From Sympetrum striolatum (Eukaryota > Arthropoda > Insecta > Odonata > Libellulidae): 64,000 nucleotides of DNA. Of this stretch, positions 13,156 to 23,300 are shown one piece after another (positions within the stretch are counted from its first letter, which is position 1; the number at the start of each line of letters is the position of its first letter). The stretch lies in contig OX388349.1 of assembly GCA_947579665.1 (NCBI GenBank), positions 75,706,841-75,770,840 on the forward strand, read 5' to 3'. The position numbers and the translations under genes were made by a program. The notes beneath the pieces were generated by a model. That model worked only from the letters and a program-made list of their open reading frames with translations. It was not told where the DNA came from and did no database searches.

Positions 13156-13824
13156 TGCCATTGCTCCAAATATTAATTAATTTGCTCTTATTTCTTACAG
13201 TCTTTCCTTCGCTCTTATTTAGTTCAACCTCTCGTCGACAGAACGGGACTGGGACTAAATCATGACGAAGAGACTGATGACGACCTTGGGGAGAGAGTAC
13301 AACCAGGAATGAATAAGTACAAAATGCATAGTAATTAACATTTTACATAGTTTAATTTGCTGTAAATAGTCCATTTGTTTGCCATTATTCCATATATTAT
13401 TTCATTTGCTCTTATTTCTTAATGTCTCTCCTTCGCTCTTATTTAGTTCATCTCTCGTCAAACGAACAGGACTGGGACTAAACCATGACGAAGAGACTGA
13501 TGACGACCTTGGGGAGAGAGTACAACCTGGAAAAAATAAGTACAAAATGCATAGTAATTAAGATTTTACATAGTTTAATTTGCTGTAAATAGTCCTTTTG
13601 TTTGCCATTGTTCCAAATATTAATTAATTTGCTCTTATTTCTTACAGTCTCTCCTTCGCTCTTATTTAGTTCACCTCTCGTCCAACGAAAGGGACTGGGA
13701 CTAAACCATGACGAAGAGACTGATGACGACCATGGGGAGAGAGTACAACCAGGAAAGAATAAGTACAAAATGCATAGTAATTAAGATTTTACATAGTTTA
13801 ATTTGCTGTAAATAGTCCCTTTGT

Positions 13825-14047
13825 TGGCCATTGTTCCAAATATTAATTAATTTGCTCTTATTTCTTACAGTCTCTCCTTCGCTCTTATTTAGTTCACCTC
13901 TCGTCGAATGAACGAGACTGGGACTAAATCATGACGAAGAGACTGATGACGACCTTGGGGAGAGAGTACAACCAGGAAAGAATAAGTACAAAATGCATAG
14001 TAATTAAGATTTTACATAGTTTAATTTGCTGTAAATAGTCCTTTTGT
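13825..14047 (+). repeat. Monomer class GTTGGCC with in-frame TGA
   Basis: Units of this class combine CCCTTTGTTGGCCATTG in the AT-rich part with GTCGAATGAACG in the exon-like part, where GAA-TGA stops the frame that other classes keep open, and usually ACCAAGAAAG downstream. The combination recurs near 18727, 20287, 21610, 32542, 33657, 37221, 38782, 41680, 47475, 49036, 53490, 57722, 59057 and 62397. The linkage of distant markers shows a stable monomer lineage. Confidence 0.85.
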
Positions 14048-17000
14048 TTGCCATTGTTCCAAATATTAATTAATTTGCTCTTATTTCTTACAGTCTCTCC
14101 TTTGCTCTTATTTTGTTCACCTCTCGTCCAACGAACGGGACTGGGACTAAGCCATGACGAAGAGACTGATGACGACCTTGGGGAGAGAGTACAACCAGGA
14201 ATGAATAAGTACAATATGCATAGTAATTAAGATTTTACATAGTTTAATTTGCTGTAAATAGTCCTTTTGTTTGCCATTGTTCCAAATATTAATTAATTTG
14301 CTCTTATTTCTTACAGTCTCTCCTTCGCTCTTATTTAGTTCACCTCTCGCCGAAAGAACGGGACTGGGACTAAATCATGATGAAGAGACTGATGACGACC
14401 TTGGGGAGAGAGTACAACCAGGAAAGAATAAGTACAAAATGCATAGTAATTACGATTTTACATAGTATAATTTGCTGTAAATAGTCCTTTTGTTTGCCAT
14501 TGTTCCAAATATTAATTAATTTGCTCATATTTCTTACAGTCTCTCCTTCGCTCTTATTTAGTTCACCTCTCGTCCTACGAACGGGACTGGGACTAAACCA
14601 TGACGAAGAGACTGATGACGACCTTGGGGAGAGAGTACAACCAGGAAAGAATAAGTACAAAATGCATAGTAATTAAGATTTAACATAGTTAAATTTGCTA
14701 TAAATAGTCCTTTTGTTTGCCATTGTTCCAAATATTAATTAATTCGCTCTTATTTCTTACAGTCTCTCCTTCCCTCTCATTTAGTTCACCTCTCGTCGAA
14801 CGAACGGGACTGGGACAAAACCATGACGAAGAGACTGATGACGACCTTGGGGAGTGAGTACAACCAGGAAAGAATAAGTACAAAATGCATAGTAATTAAG
14901 ATTTTACATAGTTTAATTTTTTGTAAATAGTCCTTTTGTTTGCCATTGTTCCCAATATTAATTAATTTGCTCTTATTTCTTACAGTCTCTCCTTCGCTCT
15001 TATTTAGTTCACCTCTCGTCGAACGAACGGGACTGGGACCAAACCATGACGAAGAGACTGATGAAGACCATGGGGAGAGAGTACAACCAGGAAAGAATAA
15101 GTACAAAATGCATAGTAATTAAGATTTTACATAGATTAATTTGCTGTAAATAGTCCTTTTGTTTGCCATTGTTCCAAATATTAATTCATTTGCTCTTAGT
15201 TCTTACAGTCTCTCCTTCGCTCTTATTTAGTTCACCTCTCGTCGAACGAATGGGACTGGGACCAAACCATGACGAAGAGAATGATGACGACCTTGGGGAG
15301 AGAGTACAACCAGAAATGAATAAGTACAAAATGCATAGTAATTAAGATTTCACATAGATTAATTTACTGTAAATAGTCCTTTTGTTTGCCATTGTTCCAA
15401 ATATAAATTAATTTGCTCTTATTTATTACAGTCTCTCCTTCGCTCTTATTTAGTTCACCTCTCATCGAACGAACGGGACTGGGACCAAACCATGACGAAG
15501 AGACTGATGACGACCTTGGGGAAAGAGTACAACCAGGAAAGAATAAGTACAAAATGCATAGTAATTAAGATTTTCCATAGTTTAGTTTGTTTAAATTGTC
15601 CTTTTGTTTGCCATTGTTCCATATATTAATTCATTTGCTCTTATTTCTTACTGTCTCTCCTTTGCTCTTATTTAGTTCACCTCTCGTCGAACAAACGGGA
15701 CTGGGACCAAACCATGACGAAGATACTGATGACGACCTTGGGGAGTGAGTACAAACAGGAAAGAATAAGTACAAAATGCATAGTAATTAAGATTTTACAT
15801 AGTTTAATTTGCTGTAAGTAGTCCTTTTGTTTGCCATTGTTCAAAATATTAATTAATTTGCTCTTATTTCTTACAGTCTCTCCTTCGCTCTTATTCAGTT
15901 CACCTCTCGTCGAAAGAACGGGACTGGGACTTAATCATGACGAAGAGACTGATGACGACCTTGGGGAAAGAGTACAACCAGGAAGGAATAAGTACAAAAT
16001 GCATAGTAATTAAGATTTTACATAGTTTAGTTTGTTTAAATTGTCCTTTTGTTTGCCATTGTTCCATATATTAATTCATTTGCTCTTATTTCTTACTGTC
16101 TCTCCTTCGCTTTTATTTAGTTCACCTCTCGTCGAACGAACGAGACTGGGACCAAACCATGACGAAGAGACTGATGACGACCTTGGGGAGAGGGTACAAC
16201 CAGGAAAGAATAAGTACAAAATGCATAGTATTTAAGATTTTTCATAGTTTTATTTGCTGTAAATAGTCCTTTTGTTTGCCATTGTTCCAAATATTAATTA
16301 ATTTGTTCATATTTCTTACAGTCTCTCCTTCGCTCTTATTTAGTTCACCTCTCGTCCTACGAACGGGACTGGGACTAAACCATGACGAAGGGACTGATGA
16401 CGACCTTGGGGAGAGAGTACAACCAGGAAAGAATAAGTACATAATGCATAGTAATTAAGATTTTACATAGTTTATATTGCTGTAAATAGTCCTTTTGTTT
16501 GCCATTGTTCCAAATATTAATTAATTTGCTCTTATTTCTTACAGTCACTCCTTCGCTCTTATTAAATTCACCTCTTGTCGAAAGAACGGGACTGGGACTA
16601 AATCATGACGAAGAGACTGATGACGACCTTGGGGAGAGAGTACAACCAGGAAAGAATAAGTACAAAATGCATAGTAATTATTATTTTACATAGTTTAATT
16701 TGCTGTAAATAGTCCTTTTGTTTGCCATTGTTCCAAATATTAATTAATTTGCTCGTATTTCTTACAGTCTTTCCTTCGTTCTTATTTAGTTCACCTCTCG
16801 TCGAACGAACGGGACTGGGACTAAGCCATGACGAAGAGATTGATGACGACCATGGGAAGAGAGTACAACCAGGAAAGAATAAGTACAAAATGCATAATAA
16901 TTAAGATCTTACATAGATTAATTTGCTGTAAATAGTCCTTTTGTTTGCCATTGTTCCAAATATAAATTAATTTGCTCTTATTTCTTACAGTCTCTCCTTA

Positions 17001-17167
17001 GCTCTTATTTAGTTCACCTCTCGTCGAACGAACGGGACTGGGACCAAACCATGACGAAGAGACTGATGACGACATTGGGGAGAGAGTACAACCAGGAAAG
17101 AATAAGTACAAAATACATAGTAATTAAGATTTTACATAGTTTAATTTGCTATAAATAGTCCTTTTGT

Positions 17168-17389
17168 TTGCCATTGTTCCAAATATTAATTAATTTGCTC
17201 TTATTTTTACAGTCTCTCCTTCGATCTTACTTAGTTCACCTCTCGTCGAACGAACGGGACTGGGAGCTAACCATGACGAAAAGACTGTTGACGACATTGG
17301 GGAGAGAGTACAACCAGGAAAGAATAAGTACAAAATGCATAGTAATTAAGATTTTACATAGTTTAATTTGCTGTAAATAGTCCTTTTGT
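17168..17389 (+). repeat. 222-bp monomer class with shortened acceptor tract
   Basis: The acceptor region reads TTATTTTTACAG instead of TTATTTCTTACAG, one base shorter, and the unit also has CGATCTTACTTAG and GGGAGCTAACC. The AG is kept. The lost base fuses the two overlapping forward frames into one open frame of about 70 codons (TTG start). Copies lie near 22517, 30762, 35218, 39897, 42795, 44355, 46361, 50597, 55273 and 61283; 23190 is a chimera of this class. Confidence 0.85.
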
Positions 17390-17835
17390 TTGCCATTGTT
17401 CCAAATATTAATTCATTTACTCCTATTTCTTGCAGTCTCTCCTTCGCTCTTATTTAGTTCACCTCCAGTCGAACGAACAAGACTGGGACCAAACCATGAC
17501 GAAGAGACTGATGACGACATTGGGGAGAGAGTACAACCAGGAAAGAATAAGTACAAAATGCATAGTAATTAAGATTTTACATAGTTTAATTTGCTGTAAA
17601 TAGTCCTTTTGTTTGTCATTGTTCCAAATATTAATTAAATTGCTCTTATTTCTTACAGTCTCTCCTTCGCTCTTATGTAGTTCACCTCTCGTCGAACGAA
17701 CGGGACTGGGACCAAACCATGACGAAGAGACTGATGACGACATTGGGGACAGAGTACAACCAGGAAAGAATAAGTACAAAATGCATAGTAATTAAGATTT
17801 TACATAGTTTAATTTGCTGTAAATAGTCCTTTTGT

Positions 17836-18057
17836 TTAACATTATTCCAAAAATAATTCATTTGCTCTTATTTCCTATAGTCTCACCTTCGCTCTTATTT
17901 AGTTCACCTCTCGTCTAACGAACGGGACTGGGACCAATCCATGACGAAGATACTGATGACGACCTTGGGGAGTGATTACAAACAGGAAAGAATAAGTACA
18001 AAATGCATAGTAATTAAGATTTTCCATAGTTTAATTTGCTGTAAATAGTCCTTTTGT
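17836..18057 (+). repeat. Monomer class AAAAATAATTC / CCTATAGTCTCACC
   Basis: This unit has TTTAACATTATTCC, AAAAATAATTC, TATTTCCTATAG and TCTCACC. The AT-rich part is slightly shortened and the acceptor becomes TATAG. Relatives at about 51712, 56386, 58611, 60172 and 63512 share the block; four of those have CGTCTCG or TCGTG nearby and several are followed by units with ATAAGTAAAAATGC. Confidence 0.8.
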
Positions 18058-19617
18058 TTTCCCTTGTTCCAAATATTAATTCATTTGCTCTTATTTCTTA
18101 CAGTCTCTCCTTCGCTCTTATTTAGTTCACCTCTCGTCGAACGAACGGGACTGGGACCAAACCATGACGAAGAGACTGATGACGACATTGGGGAGAGAGT
18201 ACAACCAGGAAAGAATAAGTACAAAATGCCTAGTAATTAAGATTTTACATAGTTTAATTTGCTATAAGTAGTCCTTTTGTTTGCTATTGTTGCTAATATT
18301 AATTAATTTGCTCTTATTTCTTACAGTTTCTCCTTCGCTCTTATTTAGTTCACCTCTCGTCGAACGAACGGGACTGGGACCAAACCATGACGAAGAGACT
18401 GATGACGACATTGGGGAGAGAGTACAACCAGGAAAGAATAAGTACAAAATGCATAGTATTTAAGATTTTTCATAGTTTTATTTGCTGTTAATAGTCCTTT
18501 TGTTTGCCATTGTTCCAAATATTAATTAATTTGCTCTTATTTCTTACAGTCTCTCCTTCGCTCTTATTTAGTTCACCTCTCGTCCAACGAAAGGGACTGG
18601 GACTAAACCATGACGAAGAGACTGATGACCACCTTGCGGAGAGAGTACAACCAGGAAAGAATAAGTACAAAATGCATAGTAATTAAGATTTTACATAGTT
18701 TAATTTGCTGTAAATAGTCCCTTTGTTGGCCATTGTTCCAAATATTAATTAATTTGCTCTTATTTCTTACAGTCTCTCCTTCGCTCTTATTTAGTTCACC
18801 TCTCGTCGAATGAACGGGACTGGGACTAAATCATGACGAAGAGACTGATGACGACCTTGGGGAGAGAGTACAACCAAGAAAGAATAAGTATAAAATGCAT
18901 AGTAATTAAGATTTTACATAGTTTAATTTGCTGTAAATAGTCCTTTTGTTTGCCATTGTTCCAAATATTAATTCATTTGCTCTTATTTCCTACAGTCTCT
19001 CCTTCGCTCTTATTTTGTTCACCTCTCATCCAACGAACGGGACTGGGACTAAGCCATGACGAAGAGACTGATGACGACCTTGGGGAGAGAGTACAACCAG
19101 GAATGAATAAGTACAAAATGCATAGTAATTAAGATTTTACATAGTTTAATTTGCTGTAAATAGTCCTTTTGTTTGCCATTGTTCCAAATATTAATTAATT
19201 TGCTCTTATTTCTTACAGTCTCTCCTTCGCTCTTATTCAGTTCACCTCTCGTCGAAAGAACGAGACTGGGACTAAATCATGACGAAGAGACTGATGACGA
19301 CCTTGGGGAAAGAGTACAACCAGGAAAGAATAAGTACAAAATGCATAGTAATTAAGATTTTACATAGTTTAGTTTGTTTAAATTGTCCTTTTGTTTGCCA
19401 TTGTTCCATATATTAATTCATTTGCTCTTATTTCTTACTGTCTCTCCTTCGCTTTTATTTAGTTCACCTCTCGTCGAACGAACGAGACTGGGACCAAACC
19501 ATGACGAAGAGACTGATGACGACCTTGGGGAGAGAGTACAACCAGGAAAGAATAAGTACAAAATGCATAGTATTTAAGATTTTCCATAGTTTAATTTGCT
19601 GTAAATAGTCCTTTTGT
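18058..19617 (+). repeat. 7-unit higher-order repeat (1560 bp), copy 1
   Basis: Seven monomers in order: a TTTTCCCTTG unit, a TTGCTATTGTTGC unit, a CAACGAAAGG unit, a GTTGGCC/TGA unit, a TTATTTTGTTC unit, a TTATTCAG unit and a TTTAAATTG unit. The order repeats immediately at 19618-21178. Equivalent positions differ by 1560 bp (18281 with 19841, 18950 with 20510, 19173 with 20733). Confidence 0.9.
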
Positions 19618-20063
19618 TTTCCCTTGTTCCAAATATTAATTCATTTGCTCTTATTTCTTACAGTCTCTCCTTCGCTCTTATTTAGTTCACCTCTCGTCGA
19701 ACGAACGGGACTGGGACCAAACCATGACGAAGAGACTGATGACGACATTGGGGAGAGAGTAAAACCAGGAAAGAATAAGTACAAAATGCCTAGTAATTAA
19801 GATTTTACATAGTTTAATTTGCTATAAGTAGTCCTTTTGTTTGCTATTGTTGCTAATATTAATTAATTTGCTCTTATTTCTTACAGTTTCTCCTTCTCTC
19901 TTATTTAGTTCACCTCTCGTCGAACGAACGGGACTGGGACCAAACCATGACGAAGAGACTGATGACGACATTGGGGAGAGAGTACAACCAGGAAAGAATA
20001 AGTACAAAATGCATAGTATTTAAGATTTTTCATAGTTTTATTTGCTGTTAATAGTCCTTTTGT

Positions 20064-20286
20064 TTGCCATTGTTCCAAATATTAATTAATTTGCTCTTAT
20101 TTCTTACAGTCTCTCCTTCGCTCTTATTTAGTTCACCTCTCGTCCAACGAAAGGGACTGGGACTAAACCATGACGAAGAGACTGATGACGACCTTGGGGA
20201 GAGAGTACAACCAGGAAAGAATAAGTACAAAATGCATAGTAATTAAGATTTTACATAGTTTAATTTGCTGTAAATAGTCCCTTTGT
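20064..20286 (+). repeat. Representative 223-bp monomer (reference unit)
   Basis: I use this unit as a reference, numbering 1 at TTGCCATTG. Positions 1-46 are AT-rich and hold ATTAATTAAT (palindromic) and a pyrimidine tract ending in ACAG. Positions 47-72 are pyrimidine-rich. Positions 73-104 are the part that varies most between classes (CTCGTC then GAACGAACGG, CAACGAAAGG, GAAAGAACGG or GAATGAACGG). Positions 105-175 are the best-conserved stretch by eye. Positions 176-223 are AT-rich again. Hand-counted G+C of the consensus is 83 of 223 bases. The unit length is not a multiple of three, so a frame cannot read through successive units without splicing. Confidence 0.9.
20110..20238 (+). other. 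Exon-like 129-nt segment of the monomer
   Basis: This segment follows TTCTTACAG and precedes GTAATTAAG. It is 129 nt, exactly 43 codons, with two bases completing a split codon at its 5' end and one base left at its 3' end, so it is a symmetric phase-1 unit that could be joined to itself or skipped without shifting frame. G+C is about 47%. The frame reads SPSLLFSSPLV, then a Glu/Asp-rich middle (NHDEETDDDLGER), then a Lys-rich end (GKNKYKMH). I recognise no protein family. Other monomer classes have a TGA or a +1 insertion in this segment, so coding function across the array is not supported. It may descend from an exon. Confidence 0.35.
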
Positions 20287-20332
20287 TGGCCATTGTTCCA
20301 AATATTAATTAATTTGCTCTTATTTCTTACAG
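20239..20332 (+). other. Intron-like 94-nt segment of the monomer
   Basis: This segment starts GTAATT, ends TTCTTACAG, is about 24% G+C, and carries TTAATTAAT about 30 nt before the AG, a plausible branch region, followed by a pyrimidine-rich tract. The acceptor side looks strong; the donor is weak (ATA before GTAATT, lacking the usual G at +5). The composition step against the flanking 129-nt segment is large. The same structure recurs in most monomers, but some classes have lost the acceptor AG (TTACTG, TTAATG, CATACTG) or the donor GT (CATAATAATT). Splicing is an inference from sequence only. Confidence 0.35.
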
Positions 20333-23300
20333 TCTCTCCTTCGCTCTTATTTAGTTCACCTCTCGTCGAATGAACGGGACTGGGACTAAATCATGACGAA
20401 GAGACTGATGACGACCTTGGGGAGAGAGTACAACCAAGAAAGAATAAGTATAAAATGCATAGTAATTAAGATTTTACATAGTTTAATTTGCTGTAAATAG
20501 TCCTTTCGTTTGCCATTGTTCCAAATATTAATTCATTTGCTCTTATTTCCTACAGTCTCTCCTTCGCTCTTATTTTGTTCACCTCTCATCCAACGAACGG
20601 GACTGGGACTAAGCCATGACGAAGAGACTGATGACGACCTTGGGGAGAGAGTACAACCAGGAATGAATAAGTACAAAATGCATAGTAATTAAGATTTTAC
20701 ATAGTTTAATTTGCTGTAAATAGTCCTTTTGTTTGCCATTGTTCCAAATATTAATTAATTTGCTCTTATTTCTTACAGTCTCTCCTTCGCTCTTATTCAG
20801 TTCACCTCTCGTCGAAAGAACGGGACTGGGACTAAATCATGACGAAGAGACTGATGACGACCTTGGGGAAAGAGTACAACCAGGAAAGAATAAGTACAAA
20901 ATGCATAGTAATTAAGATTTCACATAGTTTAGTTTGTTTAAATTGTCCTTTTGTTTGCCATTGTTCCATATATTAATTCATTTGCTCTTATTTCTTACTG
21001 TCTCTCCTTCGCTTTTATTTAGTTCACCTCTCGTCGAACGAACGAGACTGGGACCAAACCATGACGAAGAGACTGATGACGACCTTGGGGAGAGAGTACA
21101 ACCAGGAAAGAATAAGTACAAAATGCATAGTATTTAAGATTTTTCATAGTTTTATTTGCTGTAAATAGTCCTTTTGTTTGCCATTGTTCCAAATATTACT
21201 TAATTTGCTCTTATTTCTTACAGTCTTTCCTTCGCTCTTATTTAGTTTAACCTCTCGTCGAAAGAACGGGACTGGGACTAAATCATGACGAAGAGACTGA
21301 TGACGACCTTGGGGAGAGAGTACAACCAGGAAAGAATAAAAACAAAATGCATAGTAATTAAGATTTTACATAGTTTAATTTGCTGTAAATAGTCCATTTG
21401 TTTACCATTATTCCATATATTATTTCATTTGCTATTATTTCTTAATGTCTCTCCTTCGCTCTTATTTAGTTCATCTCTCGTCCAACGAACAGGACTGGGA
21501 CTAAACAATGACAAAGAGACTGATGACGACCTTGGGGAGAGAGTACAACCTGGAAAGAATAAGTACAAAATGCATAGTAATTAAGATTTTACATAGTTTA
21601 ATTTGCTGTAAATAGTCCCTTTGTTGGCCATTGTTCCAAATATTAATTAATTTGCTCTTATTTCTTACAGTCTCTCCTTCGCTCTTATTTAGTTCACCTC
21701 TCGTCGAATGAACGGGACTGGGACTAAATCATGACGAAGAGACTGATGACGACCTTGGGGAGAGAGTACAACCAAGAAAGAATAAGTACAAAATGCATAG
21801 TAATTAAGATTTTACATAGTTTAATTTGCTGTAAATAGTCCTTTTGTTTGCCATTGTTCCAAATATTAATTAATTTGCTCTTATTTCTTACAGTCTCTCC
21901 TTCGCTCTTATTTAGTTCACCTCTCGTCCTACGAACGGGACTGGGACTAAACCATGACGAAGGGACTGATGACGACCTTGGGGAGAGAGTACAACCAGGA
22001 AAGAATAAGTACATAATGCATAGTAATTAAGATTTTACATAGTTTATATATCTGTAAATAGTCCTATTGTTTGCCATTGTTCCAAATATTAATTAATTTG
22101 CTCTTATTTCTTACAGTCTCTCCTTCGCTCTTATTAAATTCACCTCTTGTCGAAAGAACGGGACTGGGACTAAATCATGACGAAGAGACTGATGACGACC
22201 TTGGGGAGAGAGTACAACCAGGAATGAATAAGTACAAAATGCATAATAATTAAGATCTTACATAGATTAATTTGCTGTAAATAGTCCTTTTGTTTGCCAT
22301 TGTTCCAAATATAAATTAATTTGCTCTTATTTCTTACAGTCTCTCCTTCGCTCTTATTTAGTTCACCTCTCGTCGAACGAACGGGACTGGGACCAAACCA
22401 TGACGAAGAGACTGATGACGACATTGGGGAGAGAGTACAACCAGGAAAGAATAAGTACAAAATACATAGTAATTAAGATTTTACATAGTTTAATTTGCTA
22501 TAAATAGTCCTTTTGTTTGCCATTGTTCCAAATATTAATTAATTTGCTCTTATTTTTACAGTCTCTCCTTCGATCTTACTTAGTTCACCTCTCCTCGAAC
22601 GAACGGGACTGGGAGCTAACCATGACGAAGAGACTGATGACGACATTGGGGAGAGAGTACAACCAGGAAAGAATAAGTACAAAATGCATAGTAATTAAGA
22701 TTTTACATAGTTTAATTTGCTGTAAATAGTCCTTTTTTTGCCATTGTTCCAAATATTAATTCATTTGCTCCAATTTATTACAGTCTCTCCTTCGCTCTTA
22801 TTTAGTTCACCTCTCGTCCTACGAACGGGACTTGGACTAAACCATGACGAAGAGACTGATGACGACCTTGGGGAGAGAGTACAACCAGGAAAGAATAAGC
22901 ACAAAATGCATAGCAATTAAGATTTTACATAGTTTAATTTGCTGTAAATAGTCCTTTTGTTTGCCATTGTTCCAAATATTAATTAATTTGCTCTTATTTC
23001 TTACAGTCTCTCCTTCGCTCTTATTTAGTTCACCTCTCGTCCAACGAAAGGGACTGGGACTAAACCATGACGAAGAGACTGATGACGACCTTGGGGAGAG
23101 AGTACAACCAGGAAAGAATAAGTACAAAATGCATAGTAATTAAGATTTTATTTAGTTTAATTTGCTGTAAATAGTCCCTTTGTTGGCCATTGTTCCAAAT
23201 ATTAATTAATTTGCTCTTATTTTTACAGTCTCTCCTTCGATCTTACTTAGTTCACCTCTCGTCGAACGAACGGGACTGGGAGCTAACCATGACGAAGAGA

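Larger units (their letters stand above)
8815..19400 (+). repeat. Large duplicated segment, copy 1 (~10 kb)
   Basis: Monomer order and private variants recur at about 23300-33210. Offsets are 14487 bp (9153 with 23640, 10258 with 24745, 10704 with 25191), about 13373 bp (12487 with 25860), 14263 bp (12911 with 27174), 13594 bp (14048 with 27642, 16276 with 29870, 17390 with 30984) and 13815 bp (18950 with 32765). Nearly all differences between these offsets are close to whole multiples of 223 bp, showing gain or loss of whole monomers after duplication. Confidence 0.8.
19618..21178 (+). repeat. 7-unit higher-order repeat, copy 2
   Basis: Second copy of 18058-19617 with very few differences, for example TTCTCTC for TTCGCTC near 19893 and TTTCGTTTG for TTTTGTTTG near 20507. 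The very low divergence suggests a recent duplication. Confidence 0.9.

Noticed and set aside
20178..20188. C/D-box snoRNA (TGATGA and CTGA boxes)
   Set aside because: The two boxes overlap rather than flank a guide region and there is no terminal stem.
20064..20286. tRNA- or 5S-derived SINE or pol III promoter
   Set aside because: No A-box/B-box pair (such as GGTTCGANNCC) and no oligo-A tail or target duplications; units abut directly.
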